From the NCBI GenBank assembly GCA_905234775.1, contig CAJOJC010000120.1, positions 1,173 to 7,412 of the forward strand: a stretch of DNA of 6,240 nucleotides, written 5' to 3'. Every line of letters begins with the position of its first letter. The first letter of the stretch is position 1. This stretch comes from an uncultured Bacteroidales bacterium. Its GTDB lineage: Bacteria; Bacteroidota; Bacteroidia; Bacteroidales; UBA932. The notes beneath the pieces were generated by a model that was not told the DNA's origin, did no database searches, and saw only the letters and a list, made by a program, of their open reading frames with translations. The translations under genes and the position numbers were made by a program. Positions 1 through 6,240 of this stretch are shown piece after piece.

Positions 1-796
1 CGAAGCGGGCGGCGTGGGCTTCGACTACCGTATGGCCATGGGCGTGGCCGACCACTGGATCAAGTGGATCAAGGAAAAGTCGGACGACGAATGGCCGATG
101 GGCGAGATGTGGTGGGAACTGACCAACAAACGGGCGGACGAAAAGACGGTCAGCTATGCCGAATGCCACGACCAGGCCCTCGTGGGCGACAAGACCATCA
201 TCTTCCGCCTGATGGACAAGGAAATGTACTTCGCGATGGGGAAGGGGACCCAGAATCTCATCGTCGACCGCGGAGTCGCCCTCCATAAACTCATCAGGCT
301 CGTTACGGCCGCGACCGCCGGAAACGGCTACCTCAACTTCATGGGCAACGAATTCGGCCACCCAGAGTGGATCGATTTCCCCCGCGAAGGAAACGGCTGG
401 TCGTACAAGTATGCCCGGAGGCAGTGGTCGCTGCCGGATAACCCCGACCTTCGCTACGGCGCGCTCGAAGCTTTCGACGCCGAAATGATTCATTTCCTCA
501 AGGCTCAAAACACCCTCGCAGGCGCGCCTGAGCTCATATGCGCGAACGAAGGCGACAAGGTCTTGATATTCAAGCGTAAAAACGCTATATTTGCGCTCAA
601 TTTCAACCCGACCCAATCTTTCGAGAATTATGGGTTTGATGTTGAAAACGGAGAGTACGACCTGGCCTTCAATTCAGACGAACCCCGCTTCGACGGATTC
701 GGCCGGCTCTCTCCCGGCGAGAAACATTTTACAGTGGACCATCAATTGCGCCTCTACCTGCCCAGCAGGTGTGCGCTGGTCCTGATTAAAAAATAA
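1..796 (+). CDS. glgB: 1,4-alpha-glucan branching enzyme, eukaryotic-type (GH13), 3' part
   Basis: This is the C-terminal portion of a glycogen branching enzyme, which cuts an alpha-1,4 chain and re-attaches it by an alpha-1,6 bond in the cytoplasm. The reading frame is open from base 2, so the gene begins left of the window; the GTG at 14 is internal. The fragment opens inside the GH13 (beta/alpha)8 barrel with E-A-G-G-V-G-F-D-Y-R. The region around SYAECHDQALVGDKT carries the His-Asp pair of GH13 region IV; the Asp codon at 170-172 is the expected transition-state stabiliser. NFMGNEFGHPEW and YARRQWSL follow, then a beta-rich C-terminal domain ending at TAA. These motifs match the GH13_8 group found in eukaryotes and Bacteroidetes better than the E. 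coli GlgB type. The nucleophile and acid/base residues lie upstream and cannot be checked. Most relatives, as I recall, have Ser where Cys stands in AECHDQ. The debranching gene starts 5 bases after the stop, so the two are probably co-transcribed. Confidence 0.95.
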   Translation, partial: EAGGVGFDYRMAMGVADHWIKWIKEKSDDEWPMGEMWWELTNKRADEKTVSYAECHDQALVGDKTIIFRLMDKEMYFAMGKGTQNLIVDRGVALHKLIRLVTAATAGNGYLNFMGNEFGHPEWIDFPREGNGWSYKYARRQWSLPDNPDLRYGALEAFDAEMIHFLKAQNTLAGAPELICANEGDKVLIFKRKNAIFALNFNPTQSFENYGFDVENGEYDLAFNSDEPRFDGFGRLSPGEKHFTVDHQLRLYLPSRCALVLIKK

Positions 797-801
797 GCTG
801 T

Positions 802-2706
802 ATGGCATTACTCAAATTCAACAAGGCGGAGCTGGTGAACCTCTCTTATTCGCTTAAGAGGGAGATTATCTGCGCCAACAAGACAGGTGCCTATTGCAAC
901 ACCTCGATCGTAACCTGCAATACGAGACGCTATCACGGCCTCCTTGCAGTCACGCTCGACCGCTTCGGCGGAGACAGGTTCCTGCTGCTTTCGTCGCTCG
1001 ACGAATCGCTTATCGTGAACGGAAAGCAGTTCAATCTGGGAATCCACTGCTACGGAGACATCTACGAACCCAGGGGACACAAATACGTAGTCGACTTCGC
1101 AGCCGACCCGGTTCCCCAGATTACCTTCAAGATCGGCTCGATCGTATTCAGAAAGAGCCTTCTTCTCTGTCCAGACCGCGACCAGCTTTATATCAAATAT
1201 GAGCTTCTTGAGGCCCCCGATGCAGCAACAGTTCAGATCAGGCCCATGCTCGCTTTCCGCAACATCCACGCCCTTACTCAGGCCAACGACGTAGCGGACG
1301 GAACGGCGAAACCCGCCTCCAACGGAGCCGCCTTCCGCCTTTACGAGGCCTTCCCGGATCTGTTTATTCAGTTCTCAAAGGCCGTAAAGTTCAATTCAGA
1401 CCCTGTTTGGTATTACGGAATTACTTATTCAGACGAATACCGCCGCGGTTTCGACTGCAAGGAAGACCTTCTGTCGCCCGGTGTCTTCAGCGTCAATATG
1501 AAGGCCGGAGAGTCCGTTTATCTGTCTGCAGACAAATATGAGCGCGAACCCAAGTCATTCAAAAAAGACTACGAAGCGCTCTACAAGCAGGAAAATATCG
1601 AGACAAACGGCCACGAAGCCCTTCTGAACTGCGCCAACACCCTGATTACATATCACAACGGCCGTAAGAGAATTGAGGCCGGCTATTCCTGGCTCCACAC
1701 CGGCCTGCTCCGCGAGACTTACGCCGGCCGTCCTGAGGACTTCGAAGAGATTCTCGACAATCTCCTGGAAGACAATCAGGAGCGTCTTTTCCAGAGAACT
1801 ACTCAGGTCGAGGCTCCTCTCTACCTGGCCGAGACTCTTCAGCAGTACATCGCCTTCGGCGCAGACGAAAAGCTCGTCTGGAAGAAGTACGGCAAGACTA
1901 TGAAGGCCATCCTCGAGAGCTATAAGCCCGGCGTCCGCAGGGAAGTCACCATGCACCCGAACGGCCTTATCTGGGCCCAGATGGACGGCGTCGCCCTCAG
2001 TTGGATGAACGCCTATATCGACGGCCGTGCGGTTACCGAGCGCGCCGGCTACCAGGTGGAGACGAACGCCTTCTGGTACAGCGCCATCCGCTTCGCATGC
2101 AAGATGGACAAGAAATACGGCAACGGCCGCTTCGCAAAGGAGTGGACCCCGATCGCCGATCTCGTGAAGGCTAACTTCACCCCCACCTTCTGGAACGATC
2201 GTCTCGGCTGCCTGGCAGACTATGTCGACAACGAAGGCCAGCATACCGAGGTCCGTCCGAACCAGCTCTCGGCGCTGGCGGTCGCAGACTCCCCGGTGGA
2301 AGAGGAGCGCATCCAGTCCGTCCTGAGGGTCGTGGACAACGAACTCGTTACGGCCAGGGGCATCCGCTCGCTCTCTCCTCGCGACGTCCGCTACAAGGGC
2401 GTTTACGAAGGCTCACAGGTCGAGCGCGACCTCGCCTATCACAACGGCTGCGCATGGCCTACCCTCCTCGCCCCGTACGTGATGCTCTGCTTCAAGGTGA
2501 AGGGCCCGGCTTTCTGGAAGAAGGCCGAATGGCTGCTCGAAGGTTTCTATCAAGACCTCAACAAACACGGCGTAGGCGCCTTCTCCGAACTTTACGACGG
2601 AGATCCGCCCTTCGAACCCCACGGAGCGATTTCTTCCTCGCTGACGGCTGCCGCCCTGCTGGTTTGCGATAATCTTATGAAAACTTACAAGGAGGAGCAG
2701 AAATGA
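802..2706 (+). CDS. Glycogen debranching enzyme (amylo-alpha-1,6-glucosidase, GH133-like)
   Basis: The product (634 aa) is a bacterial debranching enzyme, which hydrolyses alpha-1,6 branch stubs of glycogen in the cytoplasm. Residues about 10-220 form the N-terminal bacterial GDE domain, with the signature N-T-R-R-Y-H-G-L-L beginning at N40. Residues about 270-625 form the alpha/alpha-barrel catalytic domain, with AGYSW, then WMN, YHNGCAWP (Y546-P553) and SELYDGDPP (S595 onward, Glu at 596). There is no signal peptide. ATG 802 is chosen because it lies 5 bases after the previous stop and begins a typical family N-terminus; no Shine-Dalgarno is visible. The family's R-D-(T/M)-F-I-A-L-P-G motif carries the catalytic Asp. 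Here it reads R304-E305-T-Y-A-G-R and appears about nine residues shorter than relatives I remember, so activity is uncertain. The WPW of relatives is W-P-T here. The last codons overlap the synthase start, which suggests coupled translation. Family assignment is firm; catalytic competence is not. Confidence 0.93.
   Translation: MALLKFNKAELVNLSYSLKREIICANKTGAYCNTSIVTCNTRRYHGLLAVTLDRFGGDRFLLLSSLDESLIVNGKQFNLGIHCYGDIYEPRGHKYVVDFAADPVPQITFKIGSIVFRKSLLLCPDRDQLYIKYELLEAPDAATVQIRPMLAFRNIHALTQANDVADGTAKPASNGAAFRLYEAFPDLFIQFSKAVKFNSDPVWYYGITYSDEYRRGFDCKEDLLSPGVFSVNMKAGESVYLSADKYEREPKSFKKDYEALYKQENIETNGHEALLNCANTLITYHNGRKRIEAGYSWLHTGLLRETYAGRPEDFEEILDNLLEDNQERLFQRTTQVEAPLYLAETLQQYIAFGADEKLVWKKYGKTMKAILESYKPGVRREVTMHPNGLIWAQMDGVALSWMNAYIDGRAVTERAGYQVETNAFWYSAIRFACKMDKKYGNGRFAKEWTPIADLVKANFTPTFWNDRLGCLADYVDNEGQHTEVRPNQLSALAVADSPVEEERIQSVLRVVDNELVTARGIRSLSPRDVRYKGVYEGSQVERDLAYHNGCAWPTLLAPYVMLCFKVKGPAFWKKAEWLLEGFYQDLNKHGVGAFSELYDGDPPFEPHGAISSSLTAAALLVCDNLMKTYKEEQK
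2689..2697 (+). promoter_or_regulatory. Shine-Dalgarno-like AAGGAGGAG before the synthase start
   Basis: AAGGAGGAG ends 5 bases before ATG 2703, a good spacing for ribosome binding, and supports that start. It lies within the last codons of the debranching gene (Lys-Glu-Glu), so it may be partly a by-product of coding. It is the only clear Shine-Dalgarno in the window; the starts at 802, 4005 and 5182 have none. Confidence 0.5.
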
Positions 2707-3992
2707 GAGTACTGATGTTTGGTTGGGAGTTTCCTCCCCATATCGCCGGCGGACTTGGAACCGCCTGTAAAGGTATAGTTGAAGGCCTGGCCCACAACGG
2801 AGTCGAGACTCTGTTCGTAATGCCCTCGGCCAGCGGAGACGAAGATGAAACCTGCACCAAAATCATCAACGCGAGTGATGTCGCCGTCGAGAACGTAAGT
2901 GAGACGGTAGACGAATTCCTCGACAAGGTGAAGTTCATCAATGTCGACTCCAACATCGTCCCATACGTAGACCCCGACGAATATTTCGAGGCCATCGAGG
3001 AGATGAAGCGTAAGAAGATAACCGAAACCACCATCGGCTTCGGCCAGAAATTCAAATTCTCCGGCAAGTACGGCGCCAACCTCCTCGAAGAGGTGAGCCG
3101 CTATGCCCAGGTCGGCGGAACAATCGCCATGCAGCGCAAAGACGAATTCGACGTCATCCATGCCCACGACTGGCTGACCTACCTGGCCGGAATCGCAGCG
3201 AAGGAGCTGACCGGTAAGCCGCTTGTCGTCCATGTCCATGCGACTTCCTTCGACCGCGGAACAGACGACATGGTCGATTCCCGCGTCTATGCGATCGAGC
3301 GCCGCGGAATGGAGGCTGCAGACAAAGTAGTCGCCGTTTCCGAGCTCACCCGCAATATCGTCATCAACAAATACGGCATCGATCCTTCGAAGGTCATCGC
3401 CGTCCACAACGCAGTAGATTTCAGCGGACGCGAGAATCTCGAGATCCAGAGGGGAGTGAAGGATAAAATCGTCACCTTCCTCGGACGTATCACCTTCCAG
3501 AAAGGCCCCGAGTACTTCATCGATGCCGCCGCTAAAGTCTTGAAGAGGACGGAAAATGTCCGCTTCGTGATGGCCGGCAGCGGAGATATGATGAACCGCG
3601 CCATCAAGCAGGTGGCCCGTCTCGGTATCTCCGACCGCTTCCACTTCACCGGCTTCCTGCGCGGAGCCGATGTCCAGAAAATGTTCGCCCTCAGCGACGT
3701 CTACATCATGCCGTCTGTCAGCGAACCCTTCGGTATCTCCCCGCTCGAGGCAATGAGAAGCAATGTCCCGAGTATCATCTCTTTCCAGTCGGGGGCGGCC
3801 GAAATCCTGAAGTATGCCTTCAAGGTCAACTTCTGGGATGTCGACGCGATGGCCGACGACATATATGCCCTCATCAAGTATCCTGCGCTGGCATCGTTCG
3901 CCGCGAAGCAGGGCTTCGACGAGGTCAACGCCCTCAAGTGGGATCATGCAGCTGCAAAGCTCAAGGACATTTATTATTCACTCGTAAAGTAA
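2703..3992 (+). CDS. Glycogen synthase-type glycosyltransferase (GT4/GT5-like)
   Basis: The product (429 aa) is a retaining GT-B glycosyltransferase, most likely the glycogen synthase that extends alpha-1,4-glucan chains from a sugar nucleotide. The N-terminal Rossmann domain opens with GWEFPPHIAGGLGTA, whose glycine-rich loop (G16-G17-L18-G19) is typical of starch/glycogen synthases. HAHDWLT follows (H153, H155, D156). The C-terminal domain has FLGRITFQKGPEYF (R262, K267: the Arg/Lys pair that usually contacts donor phosphate) and EPFGISPLEAM, giving the E-X7-E motif with E341 and E349. That motif resembles GT4 and archaeal-type GT5 synthases rather than E. coli GlgA. All expected blocks are present and in order, and the protein looks complete. 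Whether the donor is ADP- or UDP-glucose cannot be told, and no pyrophosphorylase gene is in the window. The ATG overlaps the debranching stop by 4 bases (ATGA), implying translational coupling. A role in another glucan is possible, but its neighbours argue for glycogen. Confidence 0.92.
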   Translation: MRVLMFGWEFPPHIAGGLGTACKGIVEGLAHNGVETLFVMPSASGDEDETCTKIINASDVAVENVSETVDEFLDKVKFINVDSNIVPYVDPDEYFEAIEEMKRKKITETTIGFGQKFKFSGKYGANLLEEVSRYAQVGGTIAMQRKDEFDVIHAHDWLTYLAGIAAKELTGKPLVVHVHATSFDRGTDDMVDSRVYAIERRGMEAADKVVAVSELTRNIVINKYGIDPSKVIAVHNAVDFSGRENLEIQRGVKDKIVTFLGRITFQKGPEYFIDAAAKVLKRTENVRFVMAGSGDMMNRAIKQVARLGISDRFHFTGFLRGADVQKMFALSDVYIMPSVSEPFGISPLEAMRSNVPSIISFQSGAAEILKYAFKVNFWDVDAMADDIYALIKYPALASFAAKQGFDEVNALKWDHAAAKLKDIYYSLVK

Positions 3993-4004
3993 ACACACAC
4001 GGTT

Positions 4005-4661
4005 ATGGCAAAATCTATATGTCTGTATTTCCAAGTCCACCAGCCTACCAGGCTGCGTCAGTATCGTTTCTTCGATATCGGTAAGGACTCACACTACTAC
4101 GACGACTTCGCCAACAGGACTATCCTGAAGAGGGTGGCTCGTAAATGCTACCTTCCGATGAACGAACTTCTCCTCGGCGCCATCAAGGCTTCGAAGGGTA
4201 AGCTGAAAGTCGCTTTCTCTCTGTCCGGCTCCGTGCTCGAGCAGTTCGATAGATATGCCCCTGAGGTAATCGAGAGCTTCCAAGCCCTCGCCAAGACCGG
4301 CTGTGTGGAGTTCCTGTCGGAGACCTACTATCACTCCCTCGCGAGTATCGGCAACGAAGCCGAGTTCCGTCACCAGGTTCTCAAACACCAGGCTGCGATA
4401 AAGGAGTTCTTCGGCCAGACCCCGACCACCTTCCGCAACACCGAGCTCGTCTACTCAGACAGCATCGGAAAGCTGGTCTACGACATGGGCTTCAAGACCG
4501 TCCTTACCGAGGGCGCCCGCCACATCATGGGTTGGAGGAGCCCCAACTATCTGTACTCTAACGACTTGGTCGAAGATCAGAAGCTCCTTCTCCGTAACTA
4601 CATGCTCAGGTTTCGGAACCCAGGGAGCCATCACCGCCGATACCTTCAAGGAGGCCCTTGA
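4005..4661 (+). CDS. GH57 N-terminal fragment (218 aa as read)
   Basis: This reading frame begins at ATG 4005, with no Shine-Dalgarno but a short A/C-rich leader. Its N-terminus is the family's first conserved region, ICLYFQVHQP, with H12-Q13-P14. GCVEFLSETYYHSL matches the second conserved region. FRNTELVYSD contains E147, the expected GH57 nucleophile. TEGARHIMGW and LLLRNY follow, after which the frame leaves the family: residues from about 202 (R-F-R-N-P-G-S-H...) are out-of-frame translation. Without the downstream acid/base Asp this product is not expected to hydrolyse glucan. Codon use up to the break looks like that of the neighbouring genes, so the break seems recent. Confidence 0.75.
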   Translation: MAKSICLYFQVHQPTRLRQYRFFDIGKDSHYYDDFANRTILKRVARKCYLPMNELLLGAIKASKGKLKVAFSLSGSVLEQFDRYAPEVIESFQALAKTGCVEFLSETYYHSLASIGNEAEFRHQVLKHQAAIKEFFGQTPTTFRNTELVYSDSIGKLVYDMGFKTVLTEGARHIMGWRSPNYLYSNDLVEDQKLLLRNYMLRFRNPGSHHRRYLQGGP

Positions 4662-4692
4662 TGCAGCTCCGGGAGAGGTAATCAACCTCTTT

Positions 4693-5172
4693 ATGGACTA
4701 CGAAACCTTCGGCGAACACAACAAGGAGGAGTCCGGAATCTTCGACTTCATGAAGGCCCTGCCGAAGAAAGTCCTTGAGGACAAGCAGTACGAGTTCGTA
4801 ACTCCTTCCGAGGCCGCAGCGAAGTACAATCCGGTAGCTCCGCTTTCCGTTCCCAACCCTATTTCCTGGGCAGACGAAGAACGCGATCTTACCGCATGGC
4901 TCGGAAACGAGCTCCAGGCAGACGCCTTCAATAAAGTCTATGCACTCGGAGAGAAACTCGCGATCCTCAACGATCCCATCCTCTGGGCAGACTACGGACA
5001 CCTCCAGGAGAGCGACCACTTCTACTACATGTGTACGAAGTTCTTCTCCGACGGAGACGTCCACAAATATTTCAATCCTTACGACACGCCGTATGAGGCG
5101 TTTATCAACTACATGAATGTGCTCAGCGATTTTGAGATCCGTGTAGACGAAGCAATAGCAACAAAACAGTAG
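4693..5172 (+). CDS. GH57 C-terminal fragment
   Basis: ATG 4693 is the first ATG after the break in this frame, but it is the internal Met of the M-D-Y-E-T-F-G-E-H motif, so it is unlikely to be a true start. The frame is open well upstream of it and carries family sequence from about 4612. The motif supplies the GH57 acid/base Asp (codon 4696-4698). SWADEERDLTAWLGNELQ (about 4864-4917) and YFNPYDTPYEAFINYMN near the end are also typical of the family. Only a weak purine run (GAGAGG, 4673-4678) precedes the ATG, at a long spacing. Independent expression is therefore doubtful. Confidence 0.6.
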   Translation: MDYETFGEHNKEESGIFDFMKALPKKVLEDKQYEFVTPSEAAAKYNPVAPLSVPNPISWADEERDLTAWLGNELQADAFNKVYALGEKLAILNDPILWADYGHLQESDHFYYMCTKFFSDGDVHKYFNPYDTPYEAFINYMNVLSDFEIRVDEAIATKQ

Positions 5173-5181
5173 TAATTACCT

Positions 5182-6240
5182 ATGTACAACACCAACGTAA
5201 CCCCATCGTGGCAGAGCGTGATGGTAACCCGTCACCTTCCCGAGGAGCTCAGGGGGCTTGAAACCCTGTGTAAGAACCTCTGGTGGTGCTGGAACGACAG
5301 CGCAAAGGCGCTGTTCAAGAGTATCGACGCTGACCTGTGGCACAAATCCGGCCACAACCCGATGGTGATTCTCGACAAAGTAACTCTCAAACGATACAAG
5401 CAGCTCGCCCAGGATGCCGAATTCCTCGGCCGTCTCGCGAGCGTAATGAAGGAGTTCGACTCCTATATGGAGATGAAGAACCAGCGTACGGAGCCCTCGG
5501 TCGCCTACTTCTGCATGGAGTACGGCCTGGACACCTCGCTGAAGATCTACTCCGGCGGTCTCGGCATCCTTGCCGGCGACTACCTGAAAGAGACCAGCGA
5601 CATGAACGTGAACCTGGTCGCAGTAGGCCTCCTCTACCGCTACGGTTACTTCACCCAGCGCCTGACTCCCCAGGGCAATCAGGTCGCCGGCTACGATGCC
5701 CAGGACTTCATGAAAATCCCCGCCGAGCCAGTGTTCGACGAAGCCGGAAACTGGAAGACCGTATCGATGTCTTTCCCCGGCCGTCAGCTCAGCGCCCGTA
5801 TCTGGAAGGTGGCGGTCGGCCGCACTGACCTCTACCTGCTCGATACCGACTTCGAGGCCAATACCCCCGAAGACCGCTCGATTACTCACCAGCTCTACGG
5901 CGGCGACTGGGAGAACCGCCTGAAGCAGGAGATCCTGCTCGGCATCGGAGGCGTGCGCGCACTTCGCAGCCTCGGCCTCAACCCCACCGTGTACCATTAC
6001 AATGAGGGCCATGCCGCCTTCGCCGGCCTCGAGAGACTGCGCGAGTTCATGCAGGACGGCCACCATGCCTACGGCGAAGCCATGGAGCTCTGCCGTGCCT
6101 CGTCCCTCTATACGACCCATACCCCCGTGCCCGCAGGCCACGACGCCTTTACCGAGGACCTGCTCGGCAAGTATCTCGGCCATTATCCGCGCCGCTTCGG
6201 CCTCGACTGGAGGCAGTTCATGGCCCTGGGCAAGCTCGAT
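5182..6240 (+). CDS. glgP: Alpha-glucan phosphorylase (GT35), 5' part
   Basis: This is the N-terminal 353 codons of a glycogen/maltodextrin phosphorylase, which releases glucose-1-phosphate from alpha-1,4-glucan ends using phosphate and PLP. The gene has no stop before the right edge. The first ~100 residues (LPEELRGLETLCKNLWWCW, residues 19-37) match the DUF3417-type N-terminus of the TIGR02094-like phosphorylases, which differ from E. coli GlgP/MalP. YFCMEYGL (109-116), SGGLGILAGDYLKETSD (124-140), LLYRYGYF (150-157), THQLYGGDWENRLKQE (235-250), YHYNEGHAA (271-279) and THTPVPAGHDAF (312-323) are all in order with no gap visible. The PLP lysine lies downstream of the window. ATG 5182 is chosen because an in-frame TAA at 5173-5175 lies just two codons upstream; no Shine-Dalgarno is present. 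The gene follows the GH57 stop by 9 bases and is probably in the same transcript. It would degrade the polymer made by the upstream synthase and branching enzyme. Confidence 0.94.
   Translation, partial: MYNTNVTPSWQSVMVTRHLPEELRGLETLCKNLWWCWNDSAKALFKSIDADLWHKSGHNPMVILDKVTLKRYKQLAQDAEFLGRLASVMKEFDSYMEMKNQRTEPSVAYFCMEYGLDTSLKIYSGGLGILAGDYLKETSDMNVNLVAVGLLYRYGYFTQRLTPQGNQVAGYDAQDFMKIPAEPVFDEAGNWKTVSMSFPGRQLSARIWKVAVGRTDLYLLDTDFEANTPEDRSITHQLYGGDWENRLKQEILLGIGGVRALRSLGLNPTVYHYNEGHAAFAGLERLREFMQDGHHAYGEAMELCRASSLYTTHTPVPAGHDAFTEDLLGKYLGHYPRRFGLDWRQFMALGKLD

Larger units (their letters stand above)
4005..5172 (+). pseudogene. GH57 alpha-amylase-like gene, broken by a frameshift near 4609
   Basis: Taken as one gene, this is a cytoplasmic family GH57 enzyme (alpha-amylase or 4-alpha-glucanotransferase type) acting on alpha-1,4-glucans. 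Frame 3 encodes a normal N-terminal part up to about residue 201 (L, codon 4605-4607). It then gives 17 non-family codons and a TGA at 4659-4661. The family sequence resumes in frame 1, readable from about 4612 (F-G-T-Q-G-A-I-T-A-D-T-F) through to TAG 5170-5172, followed at once by an in-frame TAA. The net change is a loss of 3n+2 bases (or gain of 3n+1). Restoring 17 bases would give 394 aa. The nucleophile (E147) and the acid/base Asp (codon 4696-4698) fall in different frames, so neither piece should be catalytic alone. The gene sits 12 bases after the synthase and 9 before the phosphorylase. A sequencing or assembly error is a serious alternative to a true pseudogene. Confidence 0.85.

Noticed and set aside
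1555..2244. A 229-codon minus-strand frame, and similar shorter ones at 808-1269, 4089-4388 and 4606-5064
   Set aside because: All oppose real genes, have no family signature and no independent start context. They are explained by third-position GC bias.
2685..3947. A 420-codon open frame on the minus strand
   Set aside because: It lies wholly opposite the well-supported glycogen synthase, is Asp/Glu/Val-rich in the way antisense translations of GC-biased genes are, and shows no recognisable motif.
3993..4004. The ACACACAC run before the GH57 gene as a repeat or regulatory element
   Set aside because: It is only four CA units in a 12-base gap, too short to call a phase-variable tract or operator.
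4661..4681. A TGATG-type stop/start overlap at the end of the first GH57 frame, preceded by AAGGAGG
   Set aside because: The frame from ATG 4661 stops after six codons, so it cannot restart the downstream GH57 half. The AAGGAGG encodes family residues in frame 1.
4005..5172. The GH57 region as two independent genes
   Set aside because: Family sequence runs continuously across the break when the frame is changed. The second ATG lies inside a catalytic motif, and each half lacks one catalytic residue.
5176..6183. A 335-codon open frame on the minus strand
   Set aside because: It is antisense to the phosphorylase, which is colinear with its family from 5182 to the window edge. The product looks like low-complexity shadow translation.
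1..6240. Insertion sequences, CRISPR arrays, tRNA/rRNA genes, terminators, riboswitches
   Set aside because: No inverted repeats flanking a transposase, no spaced direct repeats, no RNA gene signatures, and no gap longer than 12 bases in which to hold such elements.

Overview
The window is a compact, one-direction glycogen (alpha-1,4/1,6-glucan) metabolism operon on the + strand. In order it holds the 3' part of a eukaryotic-type branching enzyme, a bacterial amylo-alpha-1,6-glucosidase (debranching enzyme), a GT4/GT5-like glycogen synthase, a GH57 alpha-amylase-like enzyme broken by a frameshift, and the 5' part of a GT35 alpha-glucan phosphorylase. The last gene runs off the right edge, so it lacks a stop in the window; it is nevertheless clearly real (353 open codons from 5182, colinear with its family).

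The most likely source is a Bacteroidales bacterium with a GC content in the mid-to-high 50s by eye (Alistipes-like, or an uncultured gut or rumen lineage). This rests on the gene families: the GH13_8-like branching enzyme, the debranching enzyme next to the glycogen synthase and GH57 gene, and the GT35 type all resemble Bacteroidetes versions as I recall them. It also rests on gene starts that mostly lack a Shine-Dalgarno sequence. The genus cannot be fixed from the sequence alone.

The layout is tight. There are 5 bases between branching and debranching enzyme, a 4-base ATGA overlap between debranching enzyme and synthase, 12 bases before the GH57 gene and 9 before the phosphorylase. I see no terminator or promoter between genes, so all five are probably one transcription unit that starts left of the window and continues right of it. 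Synthase and branching enzyme would build glycogen. Phosphorylase, debranching enzyme and possibly the GH57 enzyme would trim or degrade it. All look cytoplasmic, and no signal peptide is visible at any complete N-terminus.

I found no new system here. Two anomalies deserve attention. First, the GH57 gene is split by a frameshift near 4609, which looks like a short deletion in a conserved stretch and separates the nucleophile from the acid/base residue. Second, the debranching enzyme appears to lack about nine residues at its conserved R-D-(T/M)-F-I-A-L-P-G motif, where it reads R-E-T-Y-A-G-R. The other three genes look intact over what is visible. The two lesions may be real decay of the catabolic branch or assembly errors.
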